Source: Vermamoeba vermiformis (lineage: Eukaryota; Tubulinea; Echinamoebida). Taken from it: a stretch of DNA of 64,000 nt. The stretch spans positions 496,001 through 560,000 of the forward strand of contig JBEWZL010000013.1 of NCBI GenBank assembly GCA_045837725.1, given 5' to 3'. The notes under the pieces were generated by a model. The model ran no database searches. It had not been told where the DNA came from and worked only from the letters and a program-made list of their open reading frames with translations. Numbering within the stretch: position 1 is the stretch's first letter; the number at the start of each line of letters is the position of its first letter. This document shows, in pieces, positions 1 to 12,200 of this stretch. The translations under genes and the position numbers were made by a program.

Positions 1-1975
1 TGACGTTGAGCATGCTTGTATGTTTGGTGACTTGACAGGAACAGCGCTGTTCATCAATTCGAGCACCATTGACTGCGCTGCTCCACTGTATCTCAGTGAT
101 GACACGACACTTTCGATCACTGCGTATGGTCAGCCTTACACGAATGCAATTGACATTCTTGTCTCCGGTATGTTTGATCGATCACTTGACAACACTCAAC
201 TGATGGTGATGAGTTGTAGGCTGTCAGAACATCAATGGCTCATCGTCATGCTCATCACAATGTACTGAACAAGAGCACTGTGGCTGGTGTGTTGCATCGA
301 GCACGTGCTCAACACAAGGGTTCTGTTCACCCTCACAAGTACTGTTGGATGAGTGCATAGATATTTCCGTCAGTCCGAGCATCTTTGGAGTGAATTTGGA
401 CACGACGGCAACAATCACAGTGTCACCTCGAGTGCCACAAGTATGGTACTCGGCCAAAAGAACATCGATTGCAATAGCCGGTCTCTATTGCTTCCTATCG
501 ACGGGCAGTTCGGTTCCTGTACTCATCACTAGCGCAACGACTCTTACTTGCGATCTGCCTAAATTGACCAATCCAAGCAGCGAGCCAGTCTCTCTGACAA
601 TCAAGTTTCAGAATCAAACACTAGCTGGTCCAGTCGTGCTTGAAACGATCGACTGTTCTTCTTACGGAGTGTGTGAAGAATGCCCGTATGTACCAGGTCA
701 TATTCGAATGTATCAGCGCTAACCAAAGTAATATTTGCAGGTCAGCTTGTGTTTGGTGCTGCAGTAGTGGATGTCAATGTGCGATACCTTATAGTTGCGA
801 GTATTCTTATGATTGTGGCAGTCCATCAGCTCCTGCTTTGCATCCCGAAATAGTGTTCCCTGCCTCGATTATTCCACCAGTAGTTGTTGCAGTAGGAATA
901 GCAGTTCTCGTTGTTTTACTGAAGCGTCGCAATCGAAGAAGAAAAGCAATGAAAAATCAAGAACTCACCAATTACACGTCAATTGACTCCGTGCAAGGCA
1001 AACACAAGAAAAAGACGACGAAAGTTCTGAGTAAGTCCAGCATTGTCTATAATTATCGGACCCTTCTCACGCTATCCAGACACGATCAATCAGAAGATGG
1101 AAATTCCATTTGCATCGCTCGAGATGAAGAAAGAAATAGGCTCAGGAAGCTACGGCAAGGTCTATTTAGGGTAAGTAATTCATCACAAGTCTCACGTCGT
1201 TCGAATTTAACTTTGGTAGACAATGGCAAGGAGCAAAAGTTGCAATCAAAGTGTGTGCATCGATTGCAAACATTGACGGATTCTTTGACGAAGCAACACT
1301 CACAATGTAAGTCAAATCGCACTGAATGAATGAATCATACTGACTTATCTCGCTTTAGTGCACTCCCTCCGCACCCGAATGTTGTGCAAACATTTGGCAT
1401 CAGTGTTGACGGAGCATTGCCGTGCATCGTGCTGGAATACTGTGGCGGTGGCAGTCTCGACAAGAAGATATTCAACAGAGATGCATCGTACTCGTCTGAA
1501 GATCAAGTTCGATTGATCAAAGGCATTGCTCGTGGACTGTTGCACCTTCACACAAACAACATTGTTCATCGTGATCTTGCTGCACGAAACATATTGGTAC
1601 GTACATATCATGATACTTTACATCAATCATGTTGTTAACGAATAATGTGTTTTTACAGCTGACACGTGGAGGCAAACCTAAAATCTCTGTAAGTGTCAAA
1701 GTGTCCACACATTTGATATGATTGGCTAACATGAGTTTCATTTAGGACTTTGGCATGTCTCGACTTCTCAAAGAAGAGTCACAAAAAGGTCAAACAAAGT
1801 CAACTGTTGGTCCGTTGAAGTGGATGGTAAAATTCATTTTGATCAGAGACACCTTTGAGTCAAGTGCAGTGAATGACAATACCATTATCTCATCATGTCT
1901 ATCATAGGCTCCAGAAAGTATTCGAGACAACAGCTACAGCACGAAGAGTGACGTGTGGACATTTGGCATATTGAG
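1..1975 (+). repeat. Inverted duplication, arm A
   Basis: From the left edge to about 1975 this DNA matches the reverse complement of about 9640-11600 at high identity, with introns as similar as exons; the intron at 169-219 differs from its partner at only a few bases. Similarity fades after the exon encoding DVWTFGIL, where the downstream introns become unrelated. It covers the last ectodomain exons, membrane helix and most of the kinase of the two PSI/TIG RTKs. Boundaries are estimated by eye. Confidence 0.75.
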
Positions 1976-2374
1976 TAAGTGTCGACAATAGATACTTTCT
2001 AGAACGGATTTTAACGATCGTAGTGTACGAAATTCTAAGCGGTAGTGAGCCTCATGCGAGTATGGACGTGATTGACGTTGCGGCAAAGATCAAGTTAGTA
2101 AATCGCACAAATGACATATTTTTAATTTTATGTTAGGAACGAGTATTATCATCCTGAAATACCAGACGAATGGAACGATCATTTTAAGTCCATTATACTC
2201 TCGTGTTGGCATTCAAATCCAGATCAACGTCCCGTATCCTTAGAAATGATATGATTACACTTAGTCATGATTACGGAGCGAGTATTTCCCTTAATCAAGA
2301 TACGCTAGGATATAGGTGAAATATTTGAACAATTGCGAGCAGGATTCACAGAAGACGAATTAGAATCGTCATAG
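1..2374 (+). CDS. PSI/TIG receptor tyrosine kinase, 3' part (5' end outside window)
   Basis: This is a single-pass receptor expected in the plasma membrane, with a cytoplasmic tyrosine kinase. The window opens inside a TIG/IPT-like beta-sandwich exon. A cysteine-rich PSI-like unit follows (C..C...CGWC, about 240-340), then a further TIG-like exon (about 345-690), a short Cys-rich exon, a membrane helix (about 855-925, VVVAVGIAVLVVLL) and a basic stop-transfer KRRNRRRK. The kinase is complete: glycine loop GSGSYGKV (1126-1150), VAIK, HRDLAARN (1567-1590), DFG (1746-1754), PLKWM-APES and DVW. These P+1 and catalytic-loop signatures are those of tyrosine kinases rather than TKL kinases. About nine short introns have GTAAGT-like donors. 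The last coding exon ends ...EDELESS and stops at 2372-2374. It is a near copy, introns included, of the gene at 9220-13944. The ligand is unknown. Confidence 0.9.
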
Positions 2375-2636
2375 CAGTTCAGTGAACGAATTCACAATTT
2401 ATCTCCCTGCGTGATTGAGAATTAAATCAATCCACCCAGCGGAATTTTTGTGCAAGCGAAAGCACAAACTTGCACGTGGTAGGAAATCTCCTCAATAACC
2501 GCTCGACGATTGGCTGGTTAGCTCCGTTTTGTGATCGATTTACTACTTAGTGATCACAAAAGGGACATGGTTATTCCGCTGCAAGCTATAAAACTCGTCA
2601 GCTTTTGAGCATCTAAATTATAAGTATATCTTTACA

Positions 2637-3101
2637 ATGGCAGACGAACAGAACATTGTCAAGTTAGACGAGCACCCCTTGGCTCAACGCTTTTCTGAGA
2701 TGAAACTTGTCGAGATCAAGCCTGCACAAGAACTCGAGGATTACTTAATTCAAGAGCTTCTTGGAAAAGGCGTTCAAAAGAGGCTCGTCATCGTATACAG
2801 ACCTTTGGGCGGAAACCAGTTATTCTTCTACAATGAACAACTGTTGCCCATCATTGATCCGCACAGCCTGTATCATTCTCAAACTATCTACTTCACGAAT
2901 CAAGTAAGGCTTCCCGGAGAACCCCTATTTGGTGCCATTAAAATGGATCGTAATGTCGAAGTCCATGGCAAACCGTCCTTGACGAACAAGCTCAAGCTTA
3001 TTTACCCCGGTGGAAGCTACATTTTCCGTGATGAATACTCGCTTTTGTCTTGGAGCGGCAATACCGATGCTTTGCAGAGCGCTGAAGCGCACATCCAGTA
3101 A
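2637..3101 (+). CDS. Uncharacterised intronless 154-residue protein
   Basis: This is a single open frame of 154 residues starting at the first ATG after an A/T-rich leader, with no intron, which is unusual in this window. I do not recognise the family. It has no signal peptide or membrane segment and alternates charged helical-looking sequence (residues about 10-50) with beta-rich sequence containing several Pro-Gly turns (about 90-125), so it looks like a small folded cytosolic protein. A canonical AATAAA lies 42 bases past the stop (3143-3148), supporting a real short transcript. It lies between the end of an RTK gene and the 3' end of a convergent armadillo-repeat gene. Confidence 0.7.
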   Translation: MADEQNIVKLDEHPLAQRFSEMKLVEIKPAQELEDYLIQELLGKGVQKRLVIVYRPLGGNQLFFYNEQLLPIIDPHSLYHSQTIYFTNQVRLPGEPLFGAIKMDRNVEVHGKPSLTNKLKLIYPGGSYIFRDEYSLLSWSGNTDALQSAEAHIQ

Positions 3102-3270
3102 CTGCGCTGCATCAACTTTGTATCTTTTGTCCCCGGTTCATGAATAAAGGGTTTTGGTACTACCTGAGTGTGCGCACTTTACAAAAAACCGATGAACGAT
3201 GTTGCAGAGGCTTGACGACAATGATAAGAGTATGAAATAGTACGATTAACAACAATAATGTACAAGTGGT

Positions 3271-5493
3271 TTATTCGAGAACTACATTCGGAATATTGTT
3301 ATTACGCAGAAATTCTTCCAGATCCTTTTTTGATTTAAATCCGATTTTAGTAAAATTCTGCTTGAGGAACACTTCGCATATACTACGCAGACTAGGGGGA
3401 TTGTATCTCTCGTAATTTTTGAATATTATCGGCATGTATTCTAACGCCTTTGGTGTTTTGAACCATTGATAACAAAATAAATGATCTGTCATATTAAACT
3501 TCGCTATAACCGCCCTATTATGATCTATAATAATATAATCGTTAATATTAAAAATAAATGTAACAAAAAGCGGACCCGAAAATTTGAAGTGGATCCGGTT
3601 ACAAAAATGACGGAATTAGTTTAAATTATATAATTACCTAAATAACTAAGAGCAGCTAATGCAAATAGACTTAACGACTCTAATTCTGGTATTCCTGAGT
3701 CTCCCCATTTGAAAAAATGTTCAACGAACGACCACACGATTCCTTTTTCTTTCTCTTCTGCGCGAATGCTCTCTGTTTGTACTTTGTTTAAAAATCGTTC
3801 AATTACTTGTAACGCTCCTTTGTCAATTAACGGCTGTGTAAACCTCGCTGAAAATAAAATTAATAAAATGAAGTGGATTGATTACAAGGAGATAATACTT
3901 ACAATCGACGAGTAAATTGGCCAATATGATAATTCCGAACCATACTGATAGTAATTCAAATGAGTTTTCTACGTCAGCAACTTTCAAAACTGCATCCGCT
4001 CCATGGTCGAATACAACTTTTCGACAATTAGCTGTAAACAGTAAATTAGGGTCAAATAAGCTTATACATGAGAATAAAACGACGATAAAGCAATTAATTA
4101 AGCGTAATTGTAAGTATTTTCGAAATTGTGGATTTGACGAATTTGTACCGGCTTATTGAGCTGTTATTAGATAATCTACAAGAATTATAAATATATATAC
4201 CGTTAGTAGAGCTGCATTGTAGACAACCAAAGCATCGATATCTTTCCGAAGTAGCATACATGTCCATATTCAACGCATCCACCGACAAACTCACTAATTT
4301 CTCCATAATTCCATCTTTAACAGCGGTCTCTTGTATGACCTCGTATTCCATCATGCCCCATATAGCTCCCACACCTGTATATTGCAGCTTTGTGCTATTA
4401 CTGTACAAAAACATTTTGATCGGCTCGAGTGCTCCTGATTCGTATAGAATATGCAGCGTTTCATCTGTAAAAAAGTATTAAAATATGAAACTATATGTAT
4501 AATATATATCTTAAATAAGAATGATACTCGTTGTGGCCTTAAATCGAATCGCTAGATCCGGTATAAAATTTCGTTCTTTCAATTATCATGTATAGATACA
4601 TATTATGGCATAACCGATTATAATGGTAATACGTGAACATTAACTTACAATTTTCGCCAAAATTCCAGACAACTGAACCAATAACCATTTGTAGATCCGG
4701 ATCTGTCACCGTTTTCATCAATTTTATCAGATGATCCACGCCTCCTCGCTCCGCAAAATACAGCTTGTTAACGACTATATTAAATGAAGTATTAGCTATC
4801 GCTCGCAACGCGTTGGATCTTAACACCTCTTTGATAAACTGTCAAAAATCAAACAATCAAAGTAATAAATTAAGATTATGATAGAATTTGCGGTAATATT
4901 ATGGCGTTATATTATAATGTTGATATAAGGCTGAAATTGAACTCCATCGTGTTTCGGACTTTCGGAATAAATGTTTTGGATTTCATCCAGTATCTTCTGT
5001 GGTACCCAATCACTTACAGTTCTGCTTATTGAGCCATGGAATAAAATAAAAATCTGATAATTTGATAGCTGCGCGTAGAATTAAGTCTCGATCTGAAGAC
5101 TTGAGTTGCTCGATCAGTTCGTCAATTTTTTCTCGTTGTGGTTCTGCTTCTATAATCGAAAAAATATTAATATTTATTTTATTTAAAACAATTACTGTAA
5201 GTTTAAGTGGTTTATAAGCGCTAGTAAATTGTGAAGAAATTTGGATGGAATTGGCAGTTACGAAACGTGCGCATTGATTTACAAAAAAAAATCAAATCCT
5301 TCACGCATAATATTTGCATTAATATTAAATAATAATATAATCGCCGTGAATGGTTCTGAATTAGTCAATAAAAAATTTATTTACCTTTCTGAGTCAATAC
5401 TTGATCCGGAATTAATAGCGGTGCTTCCCGCGCTCCTATTACTTCGTCATACATCATTAAAAATGTCTGATCATTCATATGATCAGGTTCCAT
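3271..5493 (-). CDS. Armadillo-repeat protein with a possible C-terminal SOCS-box-like segment
   Basis: Spliced exons encode helical repeats with armadillo hallmarks. The exon at about 4650-4830 reads LRSNALRAIANTSFN followed by GGVDHLIKLM and QMVIGSVVWNFGENC, and the exons at 4200-4460, 3915-4030 and 3650-3850 continue the pattern. The last exon (3271-3492) ends with PPSLRSICEVFLKQ, which resembles the L-x-x-L-C core of a SOCS box; this is inference. No importin-beta-binding domain is visible. The start is uncertain: the first in-frame ATG is at 5493, but the frame stays open to an AG acceptor near 5580, and another coding exon may lie at about 5600-5690. Armadillo proteins act as protein-protein scaffolds; the partner here is unknown. 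Confidence 0.6.
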
Positions 5494-5798
5494 TTTCACC
5501 GGTGGTAGTTGTTCCGGTTCAAAAAAATTTTGTCTTGTAAACTGTTGTTGACCGCTAAACACTGAACCCACCGCCAGTCCCTATTTAACATACACACGTC
5601 GCGGAGTTGCGGCCAATATTAAACCTTGCTAAGAAAACGGATGTCGTTCTGATCTGATCCATCCGGATTAAGCTTTTGTAACCACTTTAGAGATGGAATG
5701 GAGTATTACGTGTTTATTCAATTTTTTGCAAATAAGAGCGATGGACGTACGTAATATTGATGTATTTAATGCTATAGTACAACAGAACAAGCAGCTTC

Positions 5799-8700
5799 TT
5801 AAAGCTTGACTTTAATCTTTTTCTCGCGCTCTTCCTTGGATGAAGACGTCGAATTCGAATTGATATTAACTTGCGTAGTGCCTGAACGTCTTCGACCAGA
5901 TCCGGCACCTGGCGATCCAGATGGCGAACGTCTGTCCTTGTCGTCTTCAGATTGTTCCCTAATGAGTCGTATTAGTACGAACATTATGGTGTGATATGAT
6001 GCGGGTGGAACTTACAATCGTTGGCTAGATCGTTTGGTGGTTTTGGGTGAGACTTTGATACCTTCACTGTTGCTGCGACCAGGCTTGACTTTGAAAATTG
6101 AATTGATAGGGCTCTCAGGAATAGACTTCAACAGCTTATTTAGGGACACCTCGACTCTATAGACAATAATATATGAGCTATTGTTCGATAAAACTACTAT
6201 GAGGGTAACACTTACTTCGTGAACGAGGGTCTCTTCGCTGATTTGCCGCTCCAGCAGGTCTTCATCAACTTGCCATATTCTTTCGGGCAATTATCAGGGA
6301 TCACAGGGCGATGTCCCTATAGTGATATTTAGTACTTAATCTCCGGTTTATACTAACAAAAAGTCGCATCAACTTACGCGAATGACCGCCAATGGAATTT
6401 CAAATGTGCTCTCATCTTCAAAGGGAATTCTTCGCGTCCAAAGCTCCCAAAGCACAATGCCGAATGAATATACGTCTGCCTTCTCCGTATAATGTTCTTG
6501 TTGGAAAATTTCGGGTGCGATCCACGAGACCGTGCTAGTCACATTGATTAGTAACTGACCGCTATTTATTGGCTTGAAATTTCACTTACCCGACGTTGCC
6601 GGTCATATTTCGTTCACGATCGATCAATCGCGACAATCCAAAGTCACAAACTTTCACGTTCAAATCGTTATCGACCTGTATTTGACTTAATCAGTACTCA
6701 TCGTCCTATTTAATATACTATAGTATTATACTTACCAATAAGTTGACGCTCTTCAAGTCGCGATGAATTAAATTGCACGCATGCAAATATTCCATGCCAC
6801 GGCAGACCTACACATTGCCACGTTAGTTGTTACAATACAATAGTATTATTAGCCCTACTTGTATCGCCATCTTATAGACATGGTAGGGCTCTAGCTTCAC
6901 ATCCTGCTTGCTCAACAAATTGAACAAATTGTCTTCCATTAACTCGCTCAAAATAGCGTAGTTGTCGTTCTTAGTTTGACCTCCGTAGCAACGCACCAAA
7001 TTGGGATGATTGACGAGACTAAGGTATTATAGGTTAGATCAAGTCGAATACTATATTTAGCACAGCTACTATGTACCTCATAATCGAGATTTCTCGAATA
7101 AAATCGTCGTGGTTAGGAATGCCCTTGAATTTTTTGAGCGCGCATAATTTGCCATTCCAACGGACTAATACAACGTTATTAATTAACTACCATTAAATAA
7201 CAATTGAATTCTATTAGTTACCTTTGTGGACGACTGCTTCAGTTCCTTCGCCGATCCGCTCAATAATCTCGTAGCTATTTGGAGGAATCTCACGATGCAA
7301 TTGGACCTAAAAAATTCGTATTATTAATTAATAATAAGTAGCTATAATATTGGTGCTCGTAGTTAGCCTCAGGAGTCTTAAAATCGAGGTAATGAAAATT
7401 ACTAATATTGTCTTAATTGAATGTCGTTCTTATGACGATATAATGCATACTTATGTTATATAAACCTATAAACTAATTTTTGCAAATATTTTAAGTGCGT
7501 TCTTACCGAGCCAGCAATCGCAAGCGACAGCAGGTATTGAAGCCCAGTTTTAGCCTGTGCCACAGCACTGCAAATAGTTTCTCTGGCAACTGTAAACTCC
7601 GATCTATGAAGCCATATTAATAGGTATTCATCACGTGTGCTAGTGAGTGTGGCATCCGGATTTGGATGGGCAGAAAAATTTAGGATCCTACTTACGGTGA
7701 TTCATTTAGATATCCTGCTATAGTCTGAGCAGCCATAATACGCAACTCGCCCTCTTCTTGCAACAAATCGACTAATATCGATAATTCTTCGTCGGAGTAA
7801 ATGCCGCGAGAGCCTGCATCCCGAAAAGCGGTACGTTAATTTTTGCCAAACAAGTTATTATGCGCTACGTATTTAACTTACGTAATTCACCAGTCTTAAG
7901 CATGCTAATAATTTCGTTTCTTTTTTCTGTCTTTGTCTTGGTCGTTTGTTCGAAGAGCAAGTAGTTTAACAAAGCGACGTCTTTCTCCGCAGGTATTTTT
8001 TGTGAGGGATAAAATATATTCTTATATGCCATGCTCATATGGCGAATAACTTGCCTAAAAACTGTTGTTAGTTTCAAGATCGAGATCCGCTACATTTTTC
8101 GAATTTTACCGCTTTTGCTCGTCTGTGGCTTTTGAGGCTACAAATGGCATTACTGCTACTGTTTCTATCTTAGTCTCAGGGAATAGGGCATCTTTCTGTT
8201 CGCTTTCGCTTTTAACTCGATTGTTGTGATCCCGGATGGCAAACATTAATCCTCGCATAGCGTTGTAGGCATAGTCTTGAGACATTAAATGAGGCGATCT
8301 ACTTAAACATAAAAACGCCACGTATTTGTATTTTCGAGAGACTTCTTTGACGGAGTTTCGTACGACAATAGCAGATGCGACCGGCTAAAGAGATTTTTTA
8401 AATTAAAAATGCTTTAAATAATTTAATTTATTGATCTAATCTTACCTGTTCGCCACAGTATTGATTTTGAATTACATTTAAGATCCGTTGAAGAGTTGTA
8501 CCAAGATCACTACAAATAAATACTTATCAGCAACTCACTTAAATAGATGATATAGAAAAGCAACAATTAATATTCCGACGCAATAAATAAAATATACTTG
8601 AATTTCAATTTGACTGATAATTTAGAAATTAAACAAATTTGGATGAACCAGCCAAAAGCTTACTTTGCATATTTATCTACATATTCGCCACTTCGACCAA

Positions 8701-8860
8701 AGCTAGACGTGCAAGGCAGTACTAAACAATCTACACTCCCCAATTGGTCTACCGAGTCTTTGCTGATCTGGCAGTTCGGAAAGCTTCTGAAAAATTCAGC
8801 GTACATAGGGCCAAGGGCATCATCACCCTCAGTCAATAGGACCAAAGATGTGTTTTGCAT
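5799..8860 (-). CDS. Macro-like domain plus TKL protein kinase
   Basis: This multi-exon gene starts MQNTSLVLL; an in-frame upstream extension to 8974 is less likely. Residues about 1-160 resemble a macro (ADP-ribose-binding) domain: VDCLVLPCTSSFGRSGEYVDKYA, LGTTLQRILN and KYVAFLCLSRSPH. A helical linker (7520-8080) follows. The kinase domain (about 6230-7310) has glycine loop GEGTEAVV, ALKK, HRDLKSVNLL, CDFGLSR, SWIAPE and DVYSFGIVLWE, which are TKL rather than tyrosine-kinase signatures, and all catalytic residues are present. The C-terminal tail is basic and Ser-rich and ends EREKKIKVKL. It is probably a cytosolic Ser/Thr kinase, perhaps responsive to ADP-ribose ligands; that link is inference, and the macro assignment is weaker than the kinase call. 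Confidence 0.75.
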
Positions 8861-9219
8861 GGCTATGTGGTGCCTAATTTTAACGACAAAAAAAATGGAA
8901 AAGTAAATTTCCGTCAACAAAATTAATTTTCTATCGGCAGCGCCTTTTTCGGAAATATTAAATTTTAGTCTCAATGCCCAAGAGTGCTATTAAACAGCAT
9001 CTGGACTAGCGTGCATTCACAAGTTAAAGCGAGGTATATATTAAGTAAATTTGTACCAGAACCTTGGGAATTAATCCTCCTGATATACTCGATTGTTAAA
9101 TTTCTTAATTTGATTAGTGCTTAAAGCTCACTAACAATTATGTGCACGGTTAAGCAACTTAACGATATAAAGCAGTTTTGTAGCGGATCTAATTTTTTTC
9201 GGAACCGAAAATATTTACA
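8861..9219. other. Intergenic region between macro-kinase start and RTK stop
   Basis: A/T-rich, about 360 bases. It contains the 5' flank of the macro-TKL gene and the 3' flank of the PSI/TIG RTK, both on the minus strand. I see no coding exon or RNA gene. An open frame continues upstream of the chosen kinase start as far as 8974. Confidence 0.5.
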
Positions 9220-12200
9220 TTACGAATCAGAGTCCTCATCGGAGACGAAGTGATCTTGTAGCTGCTTATTAATTTCTTTCATCGTCTGATTAAATGTTGG
9301 TCAAGGAAAACAACCGTTAGTAACAAAAATAAGTAAAAAATTATAAATCGTTAGGATACGGGTCGCTGTTCGGGATCTGGGTGCCAACATGAGAGCATAA
9401 TATTCTTTAGACAAAAATGCCAATCATCGAATATTTCGGGATGATAATTATCGTTCCTAACATTTTTGGTTAATCCAGATCTTAGTCGTTGCTATTAACC
9501 GATACTTACTTGATCTTCACTCCCACGTCTATATTATCCATTCCAGCGTGAGGCTCATGTCCACTCAGAATTTCGTAAACTGAATGCAAGATCGTTAACA
9601 AAACTTTCGCTGCAGCGGATCGTGCCACTTACTTAATATGCCAAATGTCCACACGTCACTCTTCGTGCTGTAGCTAGTGTCTCGAATACTTTCTGGAGCC
9701 TATGATAGATAAGTAGATGGTCATTCACTGCACTCGACTCAAAGGTGTCGCTGATCAAAATGAACTTTACCATCCACTTCAACGGACCAACAGTTGACTT
9801 TGTTTGACCTTTTTGTGACTCTTCTTTCAGCAGTCGAGACATGCCAAAGTCCTAAATGAAACGAACGTTAGCCAATCAAGTCGAACTTGTGTGTAAGTTA
9901 CACTTACAGAAATCTTCGGTTTGCCTCCACGTGTCAGCTGTAAAGACAATATTACGTTAATTACATGATCGATGTAAATTATAATGATAGTGACGTACCA
10001 ATATGTTTCGTGCAGCAAGATCACGATGAATTATGTTGTTTGTGTGAAGATGCAACAGTCCACGAGCGATGCCTTTGATCAATCGAACTTGATCTTCAGA
10101 CGAGTACGATGCGTCTCTATTGAATATCTTCTTGTCGAGACTGCCACCGCCACAGTATTCCAGCACGATGCACGGCAATGCTCCGTCAACACTGATGCCA
10201 AATGTTTGCACAACATTCGGGTGCGGAGGGAGTGCACTTATGCGAGACAAGTCAGCATTGTTCATTCATTCAGTGCGATTTGACTTACATGGTGAGTGTT
10301 GCTTCGTCAAAGAATCCGTCAATGTTTGCAATCGATGCACACACTTTGATTGCAACTTTTGCTCCTTGCCATTGTCTACGAAGAGTTAAATATTCGAACG
10401 ACATAAGACACGCAGTGATGGCACTTACCCTAAATAGACCTTGCCGTAGCTTCCTGAGCCTATTTCTTTCTTCATTTCGAGCGACGCAAATGGAATTTCC
10501 ATCTTCTGATTGATCGTATCTGGATAGCGTGAGAAGGGTCCGATAATTATAGACAATACTGAACTTACTCAGAACTTTCGTCTTTTTCTTGTGTTTGCCT
10601 TGCATGGAGTCAATTGAGGTGTAATTGGTGAGTTCTTGATTTTTCATTGCTTTTCTTCTTCGCTTGCGGCGCTTCAGTAAAACAACGAGGACTGCTATTC
10701 CTACTGCAGCAACTACTGTAGGAACAATGAAAGCTGGAAGAACGACGCTGGGGTCCCAAGGAGCCGCTCCCTCTGGAAACGAACAATCGCGCACGAAACT
10801 ACAATTGTACGCGATCACGTATCCAGCAGGGCACCAATTGCATGCACTTGCCGACCTACAACCTCATTGTTAGTAGCTGACAAACTAGCAACAATTACAT
10901 GTGGTGCGTACAAACAGGTCTCGCAACTTGTGAACGGCGAGCAATCGAATGACTGGAGTTCAATGGGGTCAACAAGTGTCTGGTTCTGGAACTTGATGGT
11001 CATTATTACAGGATCGGCAGTGATCAACTTTGGCAAGTCACACGTCAGCGTTGTTTCGTTGGTGATAATTGCAGGAATTGAGTCACCAGTAGATAAGTAG
11101 CAATTAAGACCATCGATTGTGACCGCAGTTCGCTTTGCCGAGTACCATACTTGTGGCACTCGAGGTGACACTGTGATTGTTGCTGTCGTGTCAAACTTTG
11201 AATCGAAGGTACTGGGACTGACGGATATCTCCAAGCATTCCTCCAACAGTACTTGCGAGGGTGCACAGAACGCTTGTGTTGAGCACGTGCTCGATGCAAC
11301 ACACCAGCCACAGTGTTCTTGTTCAGTACATTGTGACGAGCACGAAGACGAGCCATTGGTGTTCTGACAGCCTAAAACTCATCAGCATCAGTTGAGTGTT
11401 GTCAAATGATCGATCAAACATACCGGAGACATCAATGTCAATTGCATTCGTGTAAGATTGACCATACGCTGTGATCGAAAGTGTCGTGTCATCACTGAGA
11501 TACAGTGGAGCAGTGCAGTCAATGGTGCTCGAATTGATGAACAACGCTGTTCCTGTCAAGTCATCAAAAAGACAAGCATGCTCAACGTCATCATAGAACG
11601 GTCCTCCAGTCACTCTGATTACTTGTTGTGCATCGCTATTCGCTCGAATGAACGATGGAGTGATTGAAGTGATTGTCGGACACACATTCAGTTCGTGACT
11701 TGCGCCATCACAGCTTGTCGCACAATGAGTGATGCACCATCGACAGCTCTGTGAGGCACTCAAACATTCGCCACATGAGCTAGTGATGTTCGCACAATCT
11801 GACGAGGCATTAGCGAACTAGTCAACGGTTGTTGCAGCAGTACTCACCAAACCAAGAGAATGGAAGTGAGTTGGTCCATGGCTCTGTGTTGCCAAGTGCT
11901 GTCAAGTGCACGCTACCGATGACGGGACGAGATACAGTTGGTGATAAACATTGCACGCTGTTCGTTGTGACAAGTGATGCAAGTATCACATCAGAGGAGG
12001 TTCCGTCGTGAGTCCAAACACAACTCACATTGCTTGGATCATCGAGCACACTTGCATTCAATGACCCATTCAATGCGATTGTTATTCCTCCCGTCAGTGG
12101 TGAGCTGTTTGGCATCGCTGAGTTTATCGCTAATGCACTCATGTTAGTTCGTGAGTGATGACAAGTCAAACACGTACTTGGACAAGATGACAACGATGTG

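Noticed and set aside
3271-5700. Importin-alpha
   Set aside because: Armadillo repeats are present, but no basic importin-beta-binding segment and no NLS-groove Trp/Asn ladder could be seen.
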